A stretch of DNA of 64,000 bases from Patiria miniata (Eukaryota > Echinodermata > Asteroidea > Valvatida > Asterinidae). The translations under genes and the position numbers were made by a program. The notes below the pieces were generated by a model, which was not told the DNA's origin, did no database searches, and saw only the letters and a list, made by a program, of their open reading frames with translations. The first letter of the stretch is position 1, and every line of letters starts with the position of its first letter. Positions 1-11,130 of this stretch are shown here, one piece after another. The DNA lies in the NCBI RefSeq assembly GCF_015706575.1, contig NW_024037071.1, forward strand, positions 11,521,774-11,585,773. The letters run 5' to 3'.

Positions 1-229
1 TCAATTTAGATCTCTGTTTCTTTTATTCTTTCAAAAATGACAAAGAAACCGAAGAAAACCCAACTTCATCTTTTATTCCTCCGTTCGAAAGTGTACACAA
101 CTCGAATGCGAAATTGTGTTCTTTACCCTTTTCAAAAAACGCGCGCGCGGACGAACGTTCATACGCGATGTCCTATCCAGTCTGTGTATATGGAGATCAA
201 TGGTCAGACTCACTGCGACTAAATCTGGT
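1..229. other. Unassigned intergenic sequence
   Basis: No gene, repeat boundary or RNA signature is recognised here. Short ORFs exist but lack any recognisable family features and no splice context supports them. Confidence 0.5.
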
Positions 230-361
230 TCCCAGTGAACCTCCATTTTTGCACAATTCTGCCAGAAACCTGCCAAAAAATCAAAATCCGTTCTGTCAAA
301 TTTTCTGTCAAATAACAAAAAATCTGTCAAAGTTAGCCGAAAATCGGCTCAAGCGGTCACT
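230..361 (-). mobile_element. Truncated copy of the CAGGGTGACCGT MITE family
   Basis: Inverted relative to the element at 8712-9183. It shares the stretch reading AGCCGATTTTCGGCTAACTT (minus strand) and the repeated GACAGAAAA and TCTGTCAAA words. The outer end is degraded to CGGTCAC. Seen by comparing the two loci within this window; the family name is unknown. Confidence 0.6.
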
Positions 362-435
362 ATGCTCAAGAGAGATCAACCCTGTGTACTTTTTTTTTAA
401 GAAACACCCGTGCAATACATCCCTAGTTTGCGCAG

Positions 436-2000
436 CAGCATCAGGGGCCGCGCGACCAGGTGGGCAGGGGGGCACCCCCCCCCCCCCCCCCCCATTTTCC
501 CAGGTCAACAAAGGTACCCCTCTCAGGCGCGGTTATCGCATTCAATCAACAAGATTGTGCACCTTCTCGAGTAGTTTACCCCTCCCGCAATAATGTAATT
601 GTTCCCCTCTTGAGATAGACATTTGGCCATCAAAAACAATATAGTGCGCAACTCATGTTAATTCTCGAGATGGAAAACTGCCCCTAGTCAAAGCACATTA
701 TAGTGCCCCACTCCGTCACCCTCTCAATATATGCACAGCCGCCCCTAACAAATATTCATGCAAATAAAATGGACTCTGAGCTGGCCATCAAAACAACAGC
801 GCCCCTCTCCCAACAAAAAAAGTCTTTCGAGAGACCTTGGGCGGATCCAGGGGAGCGGTGCGTGGGTGTGCACGCTCCCTTCCCCCTTAATGTTTCCTTC
901 AAAAAAGAAAAAAACAGATGAGAGACTCAAAAAGAGAAGGAAGGGGAGGGAAAGACGAAATTAATACTACGTCATCAGACCGTAACCTGCTAGGCAGTGG
1001 CGTAGCAACGGGGGGGCGTGGGGGGCGACAGCCCCCCCCCATGAAACCTTGACGCCCCCCCTCACCCCCCCCCCCCCCCACTGAGATTTTGAGTTTCTAA
1101 AAAAATTATCATTGATCTACATGACGCCCCCCGTGAAATGTTTCAGCCCCCCCCCCCCCCCCCCCCCCCCACTGAAAAATACGTACTACAAATAAAAGCG
1201 ACAGGACAGCGCGCCGGTAGCTGAACATTTCAATTCAGGAAAATGCACCCAGACCTCTGTAGCAGCCTAGGGCGGCATGCTAGGCGGGCATGCCTTTGGC
1301 ATGCATGGGCGTCAATTTGTGGGGGACGGGGGAGGGGGACATAATATTATGTAACACTCCCCCCCCCCATTTTTTTTTTAATGGGGATACATATCGTTTG
1401 TCCCCCCCCCCCCCTCCACTGTTTTTGTTAGTTCCCGAATAAATATTGTAGCCTACAGTTTGATTTTATAGTTCTCAGGATAGCTGATTCAATAACTTCA
1501 AACTCGAAAATGATGTTGAATGATGATCTTTTGCTCAATAAAGTTGCCTGATATCGCACGACAGAGCATCTACAATCCAAAATCCCTTTCGGGCCCCGGA
1601 CCCCACGTCGTTACGGCTTCGCGGTACTCGATCGCATTATTTGTAATCTCATATATATTATGTCTCCCTCTCTACCCCCCCCCCCCTCTCTTGGCCTTCG
1701 GCGTAGACACCACAGGTTGCCTTCCGAGTCACCATTTGCTGCTTGATTTCACGCCCCCCCCTTATGGAAAATCCTAGATCCGCCCCTAAAGGTATAAAAC
1801 TTGAGAGCAAGATTCATAATTTGGTCCTCGTCATATAGGTTTGTAGCGAAATAAACGGGACCATATTCTTTTCCTCCACTTTCACACCGACGGAAGGTGC
1901 CCCTTTTTCTGAGCAAGTGCCCCTTTTTGGTGTTGCCGCCCCGCCCCCCCCCCCCGAGTTTGAAAAGTTCCACCGCCCCTGGAAGGGGTCCATGATAACG
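436..2000. mobile_element. Cluster of C/G-tract hAT-like MITE fragments
   Basis: The stretch contains several terminal-like motifs: CAGGGGCCGCGCG near 436, GGCGGATCCAGGGG near 841, CAGTGGCGTAGC near 994, GATCCGCCCCT near 1778 and CCACCGCCCCTGG near 1970. Each is followed or preceded by poly-C or poly-G runs of 8 to about 20 bases. CAG...CTG ends are usual for hAT elements, and the intact relative at 62070-62551 has an 8-bp target duplication. Individual element borders are not resolvable by eye, so these are treated as nested or fragmented copies. No coding potential is supported. Confidence 0.5.
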
Positions 2001-2123
2001 TGAGCGATTAATTATACTGGACTGCGTCTTGACCTCGAGATTCTGACCAGTTAGCGGGCGCCTTCTTTGTCGGGTATTCGGCAACCCGTTTTCAAAACCA
2101 CCGTAGTCATTTATGTTGTATTA

Positions 2124-2478
2124 GGCCAAAAAACAAAAAATATTCGGTCTCTGGTCAGACCAAAGTTCCGGAATTGACGCGGCCACGCGGCTTTTTTTTT
2201 TTTTTCTTCAAGCTTGGATTGTACAGACAAGGTGGGGTACGATTGTCCTCATGTACATTGGTGTCCTCCATAATTTGCCTTGGTGCTTTCGATCATTTGC
2301 CTTGGTGCAATTTCCCATTCCTTTGTGCTCTTTGGTAAAAAAAAATTAAGGAGGTGCGGAAATAGAGGGCGCTGTTGGAGCTACCGCGGAACATTTTTTG
2401 GGGAAAAAAGATCGACGCGCATGATTAAAATCGACGCGCGCGCTGACCAGAAACCGACTTTTTTTTTTTTTTTTGGCC
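2124..2478. mobile_element. Harbinger-like MITE with TTA target duplication
   Basis: The element begins GGCCAAAAAACAAAAAA and ends TTTTTTTTGGCC. Terminal inverted repeats continue inward through a matching TCTGGTCAG/CTGACCAGA pair. TTA lies directly outside both ends (2121-2123 and 2479-2481). A 3-bp TWA duplication is characteristic of PIF/Harbinger elements. A second copy with the same ends and TTA flanks lies at 37153-37414. There is no transposase, so it is non-autonomous. Confidence 0.65.
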
Positions 2479-2481
2479 TTA

Positions 2482-3170
2482 CAAAAACATAATTATGGCA
2501 TCCAAATTGACTAATCAACAGCCTAGTCCAGGTTTTGCGCGCAAATACGGCCAGGGACCGTGGTTGCAAGAATTAGTTTTTATATAATTTGCCTTTGAAT
2601 AGAATCTCAAACAATCGAAATCTATAGAAGTACCACCTTTTCACCCAAAAATGCCAAACTTGGTGCATATTGAATTGAAATTCATGCATGAGAATAAAAA
2701 GCAAACTATTAGTCCAGGACGAGCCAAGGGCCGAAATATGGCATATTGGTGCCATATCCAGGAATGATGATTTTAGGGTTGTATTATGTCTCTCGTGAAT
2801 TAAAGGATATCATGATAATCTTTTTTTCAAATGGTAGTTTTATATGAAATTAGCATTTTTAATGACATCACTATCAAGTGCAATAATCCAATAATCTATA
2901 GGCCTACACACACAAATCCAACAGCTTCTGATGTCTGAAAGGCTGAGAACTTTCAATTTTACGTCACTTAAATTACGATTTAAAAAAAACAATTAAGCTT
3001 CACCGTTTTGTAAGGTCTATCAGATTTTTCCAAAGTGTTCAGATTATTGTCGTTAATATATATATTATGAGAATTAGTCCGTCAAGTTGGTAACCAAATA
3101 ATCGAGATGCTCATGAACTTCATGAATGTCATGGGCTACATGCTTACTGCTTTAAATCCCCCAGATATGC
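2482..3170. other. AT-rich intergenic stretch, nothing recognised
   Basis: AT-rich sequence without a supportable gene, repeat boundary or RNA signature. Confidence 0.4.
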
Positions 3171-3173
3171 ACA

Positions 3174-3336
3174 CGACCCCCTTTTCCGAATTAAGGGGGT
3201 TGGGCAATATTAGCATAAAAAATACACGCGACACCACTTTTCTGAATTTAGGGGTGGACACTTTTATCATTAGAAATGCACCCGGTCCCCCTTTTCTAAA
3301 TTTAGGGACTCGGACAATGTTATCTTTAGAAGTACA
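3174..3336 (+). repeat. Three-unit minisatellite, about 54-55 bp
   Basis: Units start near 3174, 3229 and 3283. Each carries a CG(A/G)CMCC-like start, then CTTTTCYRAATTWAGGG, then a variable AT-rich second half with TAGMAATRCAC. Units are diverged, roughly 70-80% alike by eye. The repeat leaves a frame open across all units, which explains the 140-codon ORF spanning this site. I do not regard that ORF as a gene. Confidence 0.6.
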
Positions 3337-3538
3337 GTTTAAAAAACTCTATAATCAAGTAAAAAAATATCAAAAGAAAAAAAGATATATACAAAAAAAT
3401 CCATTCAAAAGAAGGGAATATATATCTTTTTGCATAGTAAAGAAATATTTGAGATCCACAGATCGTAATTACAGTATTTTACAATTCACGTCACACCCAG
3501 GACAGTCTCAGACTGTTGACAATTATTAATATACAAAT

Positions 3539-3683
3539 ATAACATGGTGAGGGTGGTCAGTCGATAGGTATCAGGTCAAGTTGACAAACTAGTTCCCGAG
3601 GCGAAGTCGAAGGATCTAGTTTGTCAACTTCAAATACCGAGGGGAGCTAATATCTACTGTCCACCCGAAATAAATCATGTTAT
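3539..3683. mobile_element. Short foldback element
   Basis: Outer ends ATAACATG/CATGTTAT are inverted. The inner core AAGTTGACAAACTAG (3578-3592) pairs perfectly with 3616-3630. The loop contains GAGGCGAAGTCGAAGG, a purine-rich segment resembling the loops of the foldback elements near 6315 and 53010. Probably a MITE-sized mobile palindrome. Confidence 0.6.
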
Positions 3684-3887
3684 ATTCAGCTGCCGTTTTT
3701 TTTTTTTTATATATGCACCTAAAACAAAATTTTTAGAGAAACTTTTCATTCGTTTGCAATACAGTTACTTGAGTATTGTATATTATAATGCCCTATTGTA
3801 AGCTTTGAAACTATATACGGACGTCTCCATTTTCAGTCCAATTTTAATTCCCCATATTTAATACTCAGCTGAAATCCAAATAGCGTT

Positions 3888-3962
3888 TTTTTTTTCATGT
3901 AAGCGGCGGATTTGAAACAGCTAGATGAGCTGTTTCAAATCCGCCGCTTACATGAAAAAAAA
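3888..3962. repeat. Perfect 35-bp inverted repeat with 5-nt loop
   Basis: Arm 3888-3922 is the exact reverse complement of 3928-3962, with AGATG between them. The stem runs from an oligo-T/oligo-A base through CATGTAAGCGGCGGATTTG to CAGCT. No mismatches are seen over 35 bp, suggesting a recent or maintained palindrome. Confidence 0.85.
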
Positions 3963-4033
3963 CCGAAGAGCCAATAGTTTTGGAAAAGATTCAGAAGATT
4001 TCTCAAATTAAGGAACGATTGGGCTTAGACATT

Positions 4034-4745
4034 TCGTCGGAGTTTTCACGAAGAGACAATTTTGGCAAAAATCAATATATTTTCGAAATTCTTTTTGGGC
4101 CGAAATCAATTAAGTGTATTGCAACGGACATCTTTGCGAATTTATTTTGTCAAAATCAGATGAAATCATTGAGATCATGAGAATCAATAAAGGGAAAATT
4201 TCATCCAAGTCCTATATTCAGTTTTCACGAAGAGACAATTGTAGCAAAAATGCACGTTGTTCTATGGGGACAAAATAACGCGCGTGTGCGATTTTGAGTT
4301 TTCACGAAGAGACAATTTTCGAGCGCGTGCAAGCAAAACGACGCGTGCGGGCAAAACGAAGCGCGTGTGGGATTTTGAAATTTCACGAAGAGACAATTTG
4401 TGCGTGTTTGGATAGCGGAGAGTTTGAGTTTTCACGAAGAGACAATTGGATCATTGCCAATTTTCCCGGGAAAACCAATCGCCTGTGGAATTTGAGTTTT
4501 CACGAAGAGACAATTGACTATGAACGTTAATTGCTCCGCAATTAATTGGTCTATTGACTAGCAATTGGTACAGTGTGTAAGTGTGAGATTTCAGCTTACT
4601 ATCGGTATAAAAAAAATAATCAACATGTCCTCTAAAAGTAGGCGAAATCTTCAGTTTAAAAAGGGTTCAACTTTAAAGTCGATTTTCTCAAAACTATGTT
4701 CAACGCCCCGTGGCCACAATTCTCTCTTCGTGAAAACTCTGACGA
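4034..4745. mobile_element. CACGAAG-motif element A (non-autonomous, TCGTC termini)
   Basis: The ends are inverted: TCGTCGGAGTTTTCACGAAG at the left, matched by CTTCGTGAAAACTCTGACGA at the right, with one mismatch. The core GTTTTCACGAAGAGACAATT or a close variant recurs in direct orientation at about 4042, 4221, 4298, 4379, 4428 and 4497, and inverted at about 4718. CpG-rich GCGCGTGTG segments separate copies. Element B (6827-7486) shares the TCGTC ends and the CACGAAG core. The repeated motif may be transposase-binding sites (inference). No transposase is present and the superfamily is not recognised. Confidence 0.6.
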
Positions 4746-5017
4746 TTTGTTAGCCGGGAGAAAAGGTCGTTATTTTGGTGTGTTTCTTAATTATTCCAAG
4801 TTGCAAAATTAGGCTTTAGCATGCCTGAATCTGCCCCATTGAAAAAGAAGTACCGTGATAGGCTCGGGAGTCGAAATAAGTAAAAATTTCACCGACACTG
4901 GGAATATTTTTGCTTGGTGTCCGGATTGACCATAAATTCCTGTGGACTTTGCTTGCGGAATGATACAGAAGTGTATGTAGGACATGACCCCAAAAAAATT
5001 ATACGGCCCTCTATTTT

Positions 5018-5108
5018 GCCCCGGCGGATTACCATTTCGCCCGGGCGAATTACTATTTCGCCCGGACAGATTAGTAATTCGCCTGGGCGAATTTAGTAGT
5101 CTGCCCGG
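5018..5108 (+). repeat. 21-bp tandem repeat with CCCGGG core
   Basis: Units start at about 5018, 5039, 5060, 5081 and 5103, giving spacings of 21, 21, 21 and 22 bp. Each has GCCCGGRCRRATTA followed by STATTTC-like sequence, so each unit is itself partly palindromic (TTCGCCCGGGCGAA). Confidence 0.7.
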
Positions 5109-5319
5109 CAGACATCACATTACACGGTGGGCGCTCTTCATGATATCAATATGCATACTCACGATTACATCAAAATGGCGCATTTTTAAAGCTTTTGTAC
5201 TTTGTTTCTCCACTTTGCAGTGCTTTTAAATGCATTTTCGTTGTTGGGATGTTCGAAAAATACCTCGAAATCCGCATTGCTTTTTCTCATCACGAAAAAG
5301 TGTGGGGGTGTTGATTCAA

Positions 5320-5400
5320 TAGCCCATCCCCCTGGTCAAAAACTGGGGGGATATATACCCCCGGTCCCCCCCCCCCCCCTGGAATTACGCCCTGCCTTTT
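5320..5400. repeat. C-tract repeat fragment
   Basis: CTGGGGGGATATATACCCCC is followed by a run of about 15 C and then CTGGAATTACGCCCTG. Resembles the ends of the C/G-tract hAT-like elements elsewhere in the window; borders unclear. Confidence 0.4.
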
Positions 5401-5841
5401 AATATAGGTTTTCCCGGCCAATTTCACCAAGTTTTCATTCCATTTTACGCCTGGTTCGAAAATTAAATTGAAAGATCACGCATTTCGTTATTCGACAATC
5501 AAAAAGAATCATTCATTTTCACTATCCGAGCAATCTATCGCATTGTAACTTCACTCGTAAAAGATGCATTCAAAGTAAAAGTATCGCGTTGTTCATTCAA
5601 TTTCGTTTAAACCAGTATTCATAAATACATGTACCTCAGACAGTTTAGCTATTCCTATTGGTCGAGAGCCCGTCACGTGGCCGGTCTTAAACGGATGATA
5701 AAGACCTGGCTAGCTGGTCTTAAACACTTTTTCAGTGTCACATAAAATGTGGACTCCTAAAAATCCAGTGCCTCTTACCATTTCATTGGTTGAACTTTCA
5801 CAAACCTCACGTAGGCGTGCGCAACACTACTAGCGAGTCAG

Positions 5842-6000
5842 AATAGACCGCTTGCAGACGCGTTCGATAATTGACGCGCTAAGGTGAGCGACGCCATGTT
5901 ATGGGACAAAATGTGCGTGGATAGATATACGCCTGTCCCACAACATGGCGTCGCGCGCATTCGCGTGTCGCTTATCGAACGCGTCTGCAAGCGGTCTATT
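5842..6000. mobile_element. Foldback element, 67-bp arms
   Basis: The outer 29 bp of the arms (from AATAGACCGCTTGCAGACG) are perfectly complementary to 5972-6000. After a mismatched middle, GACGCCATGTTATGGGACA pairs with TGTCCCACAACATGGCGTC. The loop is about 25 nt. It is CpG-rich compared with its surroundings. Confidence 0.75.
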
Positions 6001-6235
6001 GTATAGTTCTAATTTCAAAACGCAACGCCCCAGGTGCGTTCTGCGCGACATCGCGCAGAACATGCTACGCGCGCGTCAATCTCCATAAAAGGGTTGTTTA
6101 CATCTTACTTGCCAGCTGATCGCTCCATTATTTTGCTAGAGGGATGTTTCAAAAAGCAAGAAGTGAACTTGTTGAACAAAACCGGGATTTTTGAACGAAT
6201 TATTTGATTTTTTTTACCGAAAAGGTATTTATGAA

Positions 6236-6405
6236 TGGGAATAAATGTGTGCTCGGTCGGTATTTATCACTCTGTTTAAGACCGCTTAGAGTCTGGGTGC
6301 TGAAAATTACCCTCGCCTCCGGCTCGGGTAATTATCAGCACCCAGACTCTAAGCGGTCTTAAAAACAGAGTGATAAAAACCTCCGGAGCACACATTTCTT
6401 CCCTT
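6236..6405. mobile_element. Foldback element with 26-bp perfect core
   Basis: The core at 6278-6303 is exactly complementary to 6335-6360 (AAGACCGCTTAGAGTCTGGG and onward). Imperfect pairing extends outward through ATCACTCTGTTT/AACAGAGTGAT and GTGTGCTC/GGAGCACAC, and inward through ATTACCC/GGGTAAT to a CTCCGGC loop. Confidence 0.75.
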
Positions 6406-6825
6406 AGTAAGGGGTTGATCGGGCATTCCTTTTCATTAATGGGCAAACATATTTCACATTGTGTCAAGCATGTTTTAAGACTTCCTGCATGTAAATCTTA
6501 CCTGACGTCTTCAATCCGTCAATACACACCTCTCTTTCTTAATTAAAAGGTCCGTGCAATGAATTGTTCTCAGGAATACATTTTGTGCAACTTTCTACAA
6601 CTCTGAAATGTATGAAAGCTACTCATTTGACATCCTCTTTGGTTAGTCTTATTGCAAAAAAGTTTCCATGCTTTTCCGGACTACTGAGCGCGCTTGTGTT
6701 GTACTGTGATTTCAGGAAGACACTGTTCACGGTTTAGGGGTTTTCGTTCCAATTATTCAGCCAATTTGAAAATTGAAAACATTTGTGAGAAAGGATTGCT
6801 CATTAATTGGCTTACTGACATGTAC
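6406..6825. other. Intergenic, nothing recognised
   Basis: No supportable gene or repeat boundary. Confidence 0.4.
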
Positions 6826-6826
6826 A

Positions 6827-7486
6827 TATCGTCACCGACACCACGAAGTAACAGTCTACCGTGTTAAAGCATATTTTTTTCGATTTTCAGTTTTTTGGAT
6901 TTTTAAACATTATTCATGAAGGCCTACCATTACACGAAGTTTCAAAGCTTCAAGAGCTTTACTTTAATAATTACGCTAAGTATCCATGGCAACTTTTGCG
7001 CAAAAGTGACAATTTTCGTTTTCACGAAGTAACACTCAAGTTCCATTTTCCATTGCAATGCATGGCGCGCACTCTGCTCATAAGTGAGCAAAAGCGTTTT
7101 CACGAAGTAACACTCTTCTTGTAACAAGTTGTATGAGTGCGCGCGCGCTGACCTGAAGTTGCACTTTCCTCGTGTTAAATACATTGAAGAGTGTTACTTC
7201 GTGAAAACGAAAATTTACAGTTTCGCAGCTTTTTTGGTTTCACGAACTAACACTCATCTTTTTTCTCTTATTTCTTGTTTATTTAATACACAAACGAGTG
7301 AAAAACAGCAGATTTAATAAATTCAATTCATCAAGTGTCCACAACGAGAAACCCAACTGAAAATACTCTGTCGTTTTGACGCAAAGTGTTGTTTTAGAAG
7401 GCGTTCAACTTTAGTTGCCGTTTTCTCCGATTGCTAGTTTTTACTGGTATGTAGATGGGTGTTACTTCGTGGTGTCGGTGACGATA
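6827..7486. mobile_element. CACGAAG-motif element B (28-bp perfect TIRs)
   Basis: Positions 6826-6853 and 7460-7487 are perfect inverted repeats (ATATCGTCACCGACACCACG and onward), with TA at both borders as a possible 2-bp target duplication. Inside, TTTTCACGAAGTAACACTC recurs in direct orientation at 7019 and 7097, with a variant at 7238, and inverted at 7189. The TIRs carry the same CACGAAGTAACA word. Related to element A at 4034-4745 by TCGTC ends and CACGAAG core. About 660 bp and non-coding. Confidence 0.75.
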
Positions 7487-7487
7487 T

Positions 7488-8711
7488 ACTGACACAACAA
7501 AGAATCACCAAAGAATAAAATGTATGAAAGCAAAATATCCAAAATTTTAGCAACTGTTTGTGCTGAAATAGCCGTGACACATTAATCTGCCAGGAATGAC
7601 AATAAAGTTTTGCACATGAATATAGAACTTGCATTAGCTTAAAAACGGAGAAGGCACCAAAATACCCTTCAGCATGGAAAAATAAAACTTGAATATAACA
7701 CAAAGATGTATTTTCAGGGTTTGCATGGAAATATTCCTTTGCATAGCCCTTGAAATAAGTGTTCGTTCAGACACACGCATGAATGGACCTAAATGAGTGG
7801 AGATGTGAACGGCTGATGGAAGTGGTCCAAGAAAACATTTGAGAAATTACCCAAGAGAAGTGCTCCCGATGGTACAACCATTGCCAAACATACATGTCTT
7901 GCACGTCAAGAAACCGTTAACGTAAAGATGTCCCTTGCTCAAACGTTTAAACAAGTAGAAAAGATCAACAGTGAAAAAAAGAAATCATCTTAGCCCTTTT
8001 CATTCATTTTTTCATTACATCTTGTTTATCAGTTAATTTGTTACATTTTACAATTTACAGTCACGAAGATTTTGGGGAAAACATGAACCTCGGAGGAAAA
8101 AGGAAAATATATCAATTAAACAATCTTATCAATTTGAATGACCAAACGATGAACGTGATTGCCCATAAACGAATAAGAAACGAAAAGCATGGTAATACGT
8201 TATAAGCGCACCGACGTTCGCTAATTTGAATGCGTCAACCGTCAAAAGGTTTCAAAGACTCAATTTAAGAATGATACAAATTAATTTTTGGATGCATGGC
8301 CAAAACGAGTTAGAATGCACCAAATCGAAATAGAATGCCCCAAAACGAAAACGAACGTTCAGAGCAAAATCTTGGGTGCCTAGATATTGAAATTGAATGC
8401 CCCAATGTAGGCCTAAAACTAAGAAACCCCATTTTGATCACAATGTGTGAAACTCACGCGAAATTGAATGGCTGATAATGAAAATGATTAGAAAAATTCG
8501 GATATTGGCCGGGAAAACCTATGATGAACTGGATCGTGTACCAGTTCACTGGGGCAAATCGGCAAACCGATTTTCCGTGAAATTCTCGAGCCCCTGCCGT
8601 GCGTCTTATGTTATTTGCTACCTGTCCGTTGAAGGTGAAAGTGCAAGTGTGCCCTCAGCGGCCAAGATGTATCTAGTTCGATCCAAGTTGCCTTCGCAAC
8701 GTACGTACCTT
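7488..8711. other. AT-rich intergenic, nothing recognised
   Basis: A few short dispersed words (for example repeated RATGCMCCAAA near 8310-8410) but no gene or bounded element that I can support. Confidence 0.4.
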
Positions 8712-9183
8712 CAGGGTGACCGTTTTAGCCGATTTTCGGCTAACTTTGACAGATTTTTTGTTGAAAAATTAAATTGACAGAAAACCTGACAGAATGCATT
8801 TTTTGGCAGATATTTCTGCAAAAATGGTTATTTGACAGAAAATTTTTTTTTTTGAAGAAATGGTACATTTCTTCAAAAAGCTCCAATCTTTTCAAACAAA
8901 CCCTAGCATAATGGGACAGTTTGGCTGGTCTAGGACTTTGTCGGGACGCATCCCCGTTTTTCCTGAACTTTACACAATAATTTTATAACATCTTTATGTG
9001 ACTATAGATAGTTTGTAATGTAATTTGAACCTTAGTTAAGGCAATACTACAAATCTGAATGTAATTTGAAGTGTTTATAGTGTATTTCGAGTAATTCTGG
9101 GGAATTTGGCAAATTTTTGATAAATCTGGCAGATTTTTGAAATGCATTTGGCAGAACTTGGCCACAATCTTACGGTCACCCTG
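8712..9183. mobile_element. MITE with CAGGGTGACCGT termini
   Basis: Left end 8712-8723 (CAGGGTGACCGT) is the exact reverse complement of 9172-9183. The interior is AT-rich with recurrent GACAGAAAA and CAGATTTTTG words. A partial copy sits at 230-361. CAG...CTG ends suggest hAT, but no 8-bp target duplication is visible, so the superfamily is left open. Confidence 0.65.
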
Positions 9184-9541
9184 GTGAGATCATGCATCAC
9201 GCAAAAATGCGATGGTACTGTTGTGCGCTTAATTTCAGTGCCTACAATTAATAATTCACAGTATGTAGAACGTGCACGAACGTCGAAGTATCAAACCACG
9301 GACCATTACACAGAGAGGAATCAAACTACATGTAAGTTAGGAAGTGTTGCGTTGTTTAACCAACTAGACGAAGCTAAGAAGATTGGGAAGGTAAGCGAGA
9401 TTCCACTGTACGTAATCTTTTTTAATCCTAAGTTATCTATTTCTATTTTCATCCCCATAAAATGAAAATGTGGCTCAAATACTGGACTTCATACGAAAAT
9501 AAATGGGAAAGAATGTTGCAACCTGACGCTACTTCAGCGGT

Positions 9542-10285
9542 TGTGTACAATTTGTCTATGGAGAGTCAAGAACAAGATTTAAGTTAAGTATTTCCTAACA
9601 AAATTGGAAATGTTTCTCAGTCCCACTCCCAGATTCATGTTTTTATCATCATTTTTGCAATGAATAACCTTCATTGAGATGATATATCATATGAAAAAAA
9701 ATTCTGATATTTCAAATCATTATAATATTTATAGGCTAGGCATGTACGCAATTTGTCAGCAAATCATTTTCTTATTTTTGAGCAAATTTTAAAGGTTCAT
9801 TGTGCACTTAAAAAAAAAAATGGGAAAATCATGCCAAAATATAATTTCCCTGGAACTTTGTCATGTTTGTAGCGGGTACTAAAAACTCAAGATTTATGAA
9901 CGGGAATGTTTTAGAGATTGATGAAAAATTGAAATGTCACTTACTGTGAAATTTTAGGTCACAATTTTGCCTAACACTAACAGTAACAAGGCACTACAAC
10001 TAGAGGTGAAAAATCAAAGTGCGTCATGTTGGGGCCGTGCCACATTATGCCATCAACAAACATCATGTAGCTGCGTGTGGGAAATGATAAGGATAAGGTC
10101 AGGAAATCAAAAACACGGAACTGTTCGGAAAGAATGTTGCAACCTGACACCACTTTTTTCATCATCTCAATGAAGGAAGTCATTTGCATATGATGATAAG
10201 ACTTGGGACTGAGAAACATTTCCAATTTTGTTAGATTAGAAATTTTTTTTTTTTAAATTCTTGACTCTCCATAAACTTTGTACAC
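9542..10285. mobile_element. Inverted-repeat element with arms of about 140 bp
   Basis: Left arm from GTGTACAATTTGTCTATGG (9543) is matched by the reverse complement of 10150-10285. A long shared block, AACAAAATTGGAAATGTTTC then TCAGTCCCA, lies at about 9597-9626 and its complement at 10209-10237. TTCATTGAGATGAT occurs near 9670 and inverted near 10160. GAAAGAATGTTGCAACCTGA occurs in direct orientation at 9507 and 10128. Non-coding. Confidence 0.65.
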
Positions 10286-10378
10286 TTTTCAAGTTTGTGT
10301 CGTTTTTTTCAGTACTTTTATCTATAGCGTAAAACCAGGACCATTATAGACCAGTCCCAAAATGTTTGTTTCAGAGGG

Positions 10379-10743
10379 AGATTTCTCAAAATTGGGGAGA
10401 CATATTGAAATTGTTTTAAGATAAATTCCGAATCCTAAACAACAGGATCTAAGACTTGTCTTATTCTACCTCCATGGTGGTACAAAGCTCAAGTTAAGAA
10501 ATAGTGGCCAATTACAGAATGGTAAAAACTAGTTTGTCTATGGCAGTCATGTAGACATTATTGCATCTTTGTACACGCATGCTGTGTTGACATGTGGACA
10601 AACTGGTTTTTGACCATCTTTCTTTAAACCATCGCCATTTCTTAATTTCTAAAGGCTTTATTTTCAGCGCCTTTTCACCATGAAGATGCTGTAGTTTAGG
10701 AATATCACAATTTTAACATGTCTCCCAATTTCTAAGAAATCTG
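10379..10743. mobile_element. Foldback element of about 365 bp
   Basis: AGATTTCTCAAAATTGGGGA at the left pairs with the complement of TCTCCCAATTTCTAAGAAAT at the right, followed by GACATATTGAAATTG against GACATGTTAAAATTG. Nearer the centre, TTAAGAAATAGTGG and ACTAGTTTGTC pair with GACAAACTGGT and CCATTTCTTAA. Arms are imperfect, roughly 150 bp each. Confidence 0.6.
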
Positions 10744-11122
10744 TGAATGAAAAATTGTATTCTTTGAACCAAAAACTCTGTATAGAATGTATGCACAGCT
10801 GTTTTCCCACAGTAAACTTTATATATATGGAGATTTGACCTCAGTGAGGTCAATTTGTGCATCTCTCTAAGACTCTTTTGCCTCTGATGATGTCATATGC
10901 ATGGACCTCGGACAGTTGTGTGATGAATGGAGATTTTAGGCGGCATAATCTGTCCCACTTGCAGTGCAACATGTATACCTTCAGGAAAAGAGTGAGAGTG
11001 TACAACCTAGAATGTTGAAGGTTGCATTAATGTGTTCATAATAGCATGAGATACATTGTAAACAAATCCTTGAAAACAAACCACCCCCAAAACAAGCTCT
11101 CTTCTTTTTTTTCTCTCTCCAG
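10744..11122 (+). promoter_or_regulatory. Region upstream of the prominin coding exon
   Basis: Ends in a strong splice acceptor: a C/T tract (11099-11120) then CAG at 11120-11122. The first coding exon is therefore probably preceded by at least one upstream non-coding exon, as in vertebrate prominin-1, and the true promoter may lie further upstream or outside the window. A TATATATA-like stretch at about 10818 is the only promoter-like element I see, with no support for its use. Confidence 0.4.
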
Positions 11123-11130
11123 ATCTGCAG

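Noticed and set aside
1749..2084. 111-codon minus-strand open frame
   Set aside because: Lies across C/G-tract hAT-like repeats; composition explains it.
3107..3529. 140-codon open frame
   Set aside because: It is held open by the 54-55 bp minisatellite, continues into AT-rich sequence, and shows no domain or splice context.
4042..4740. CRISPR-like array: six near-identical 20-bp motifs in one orientation
   Set aside because: Spacing is irregular (about 50-180 bp), one copy is inverted, the DNA is clearly animal, and the motifs sit inside a terminal-inverted-repeat element.
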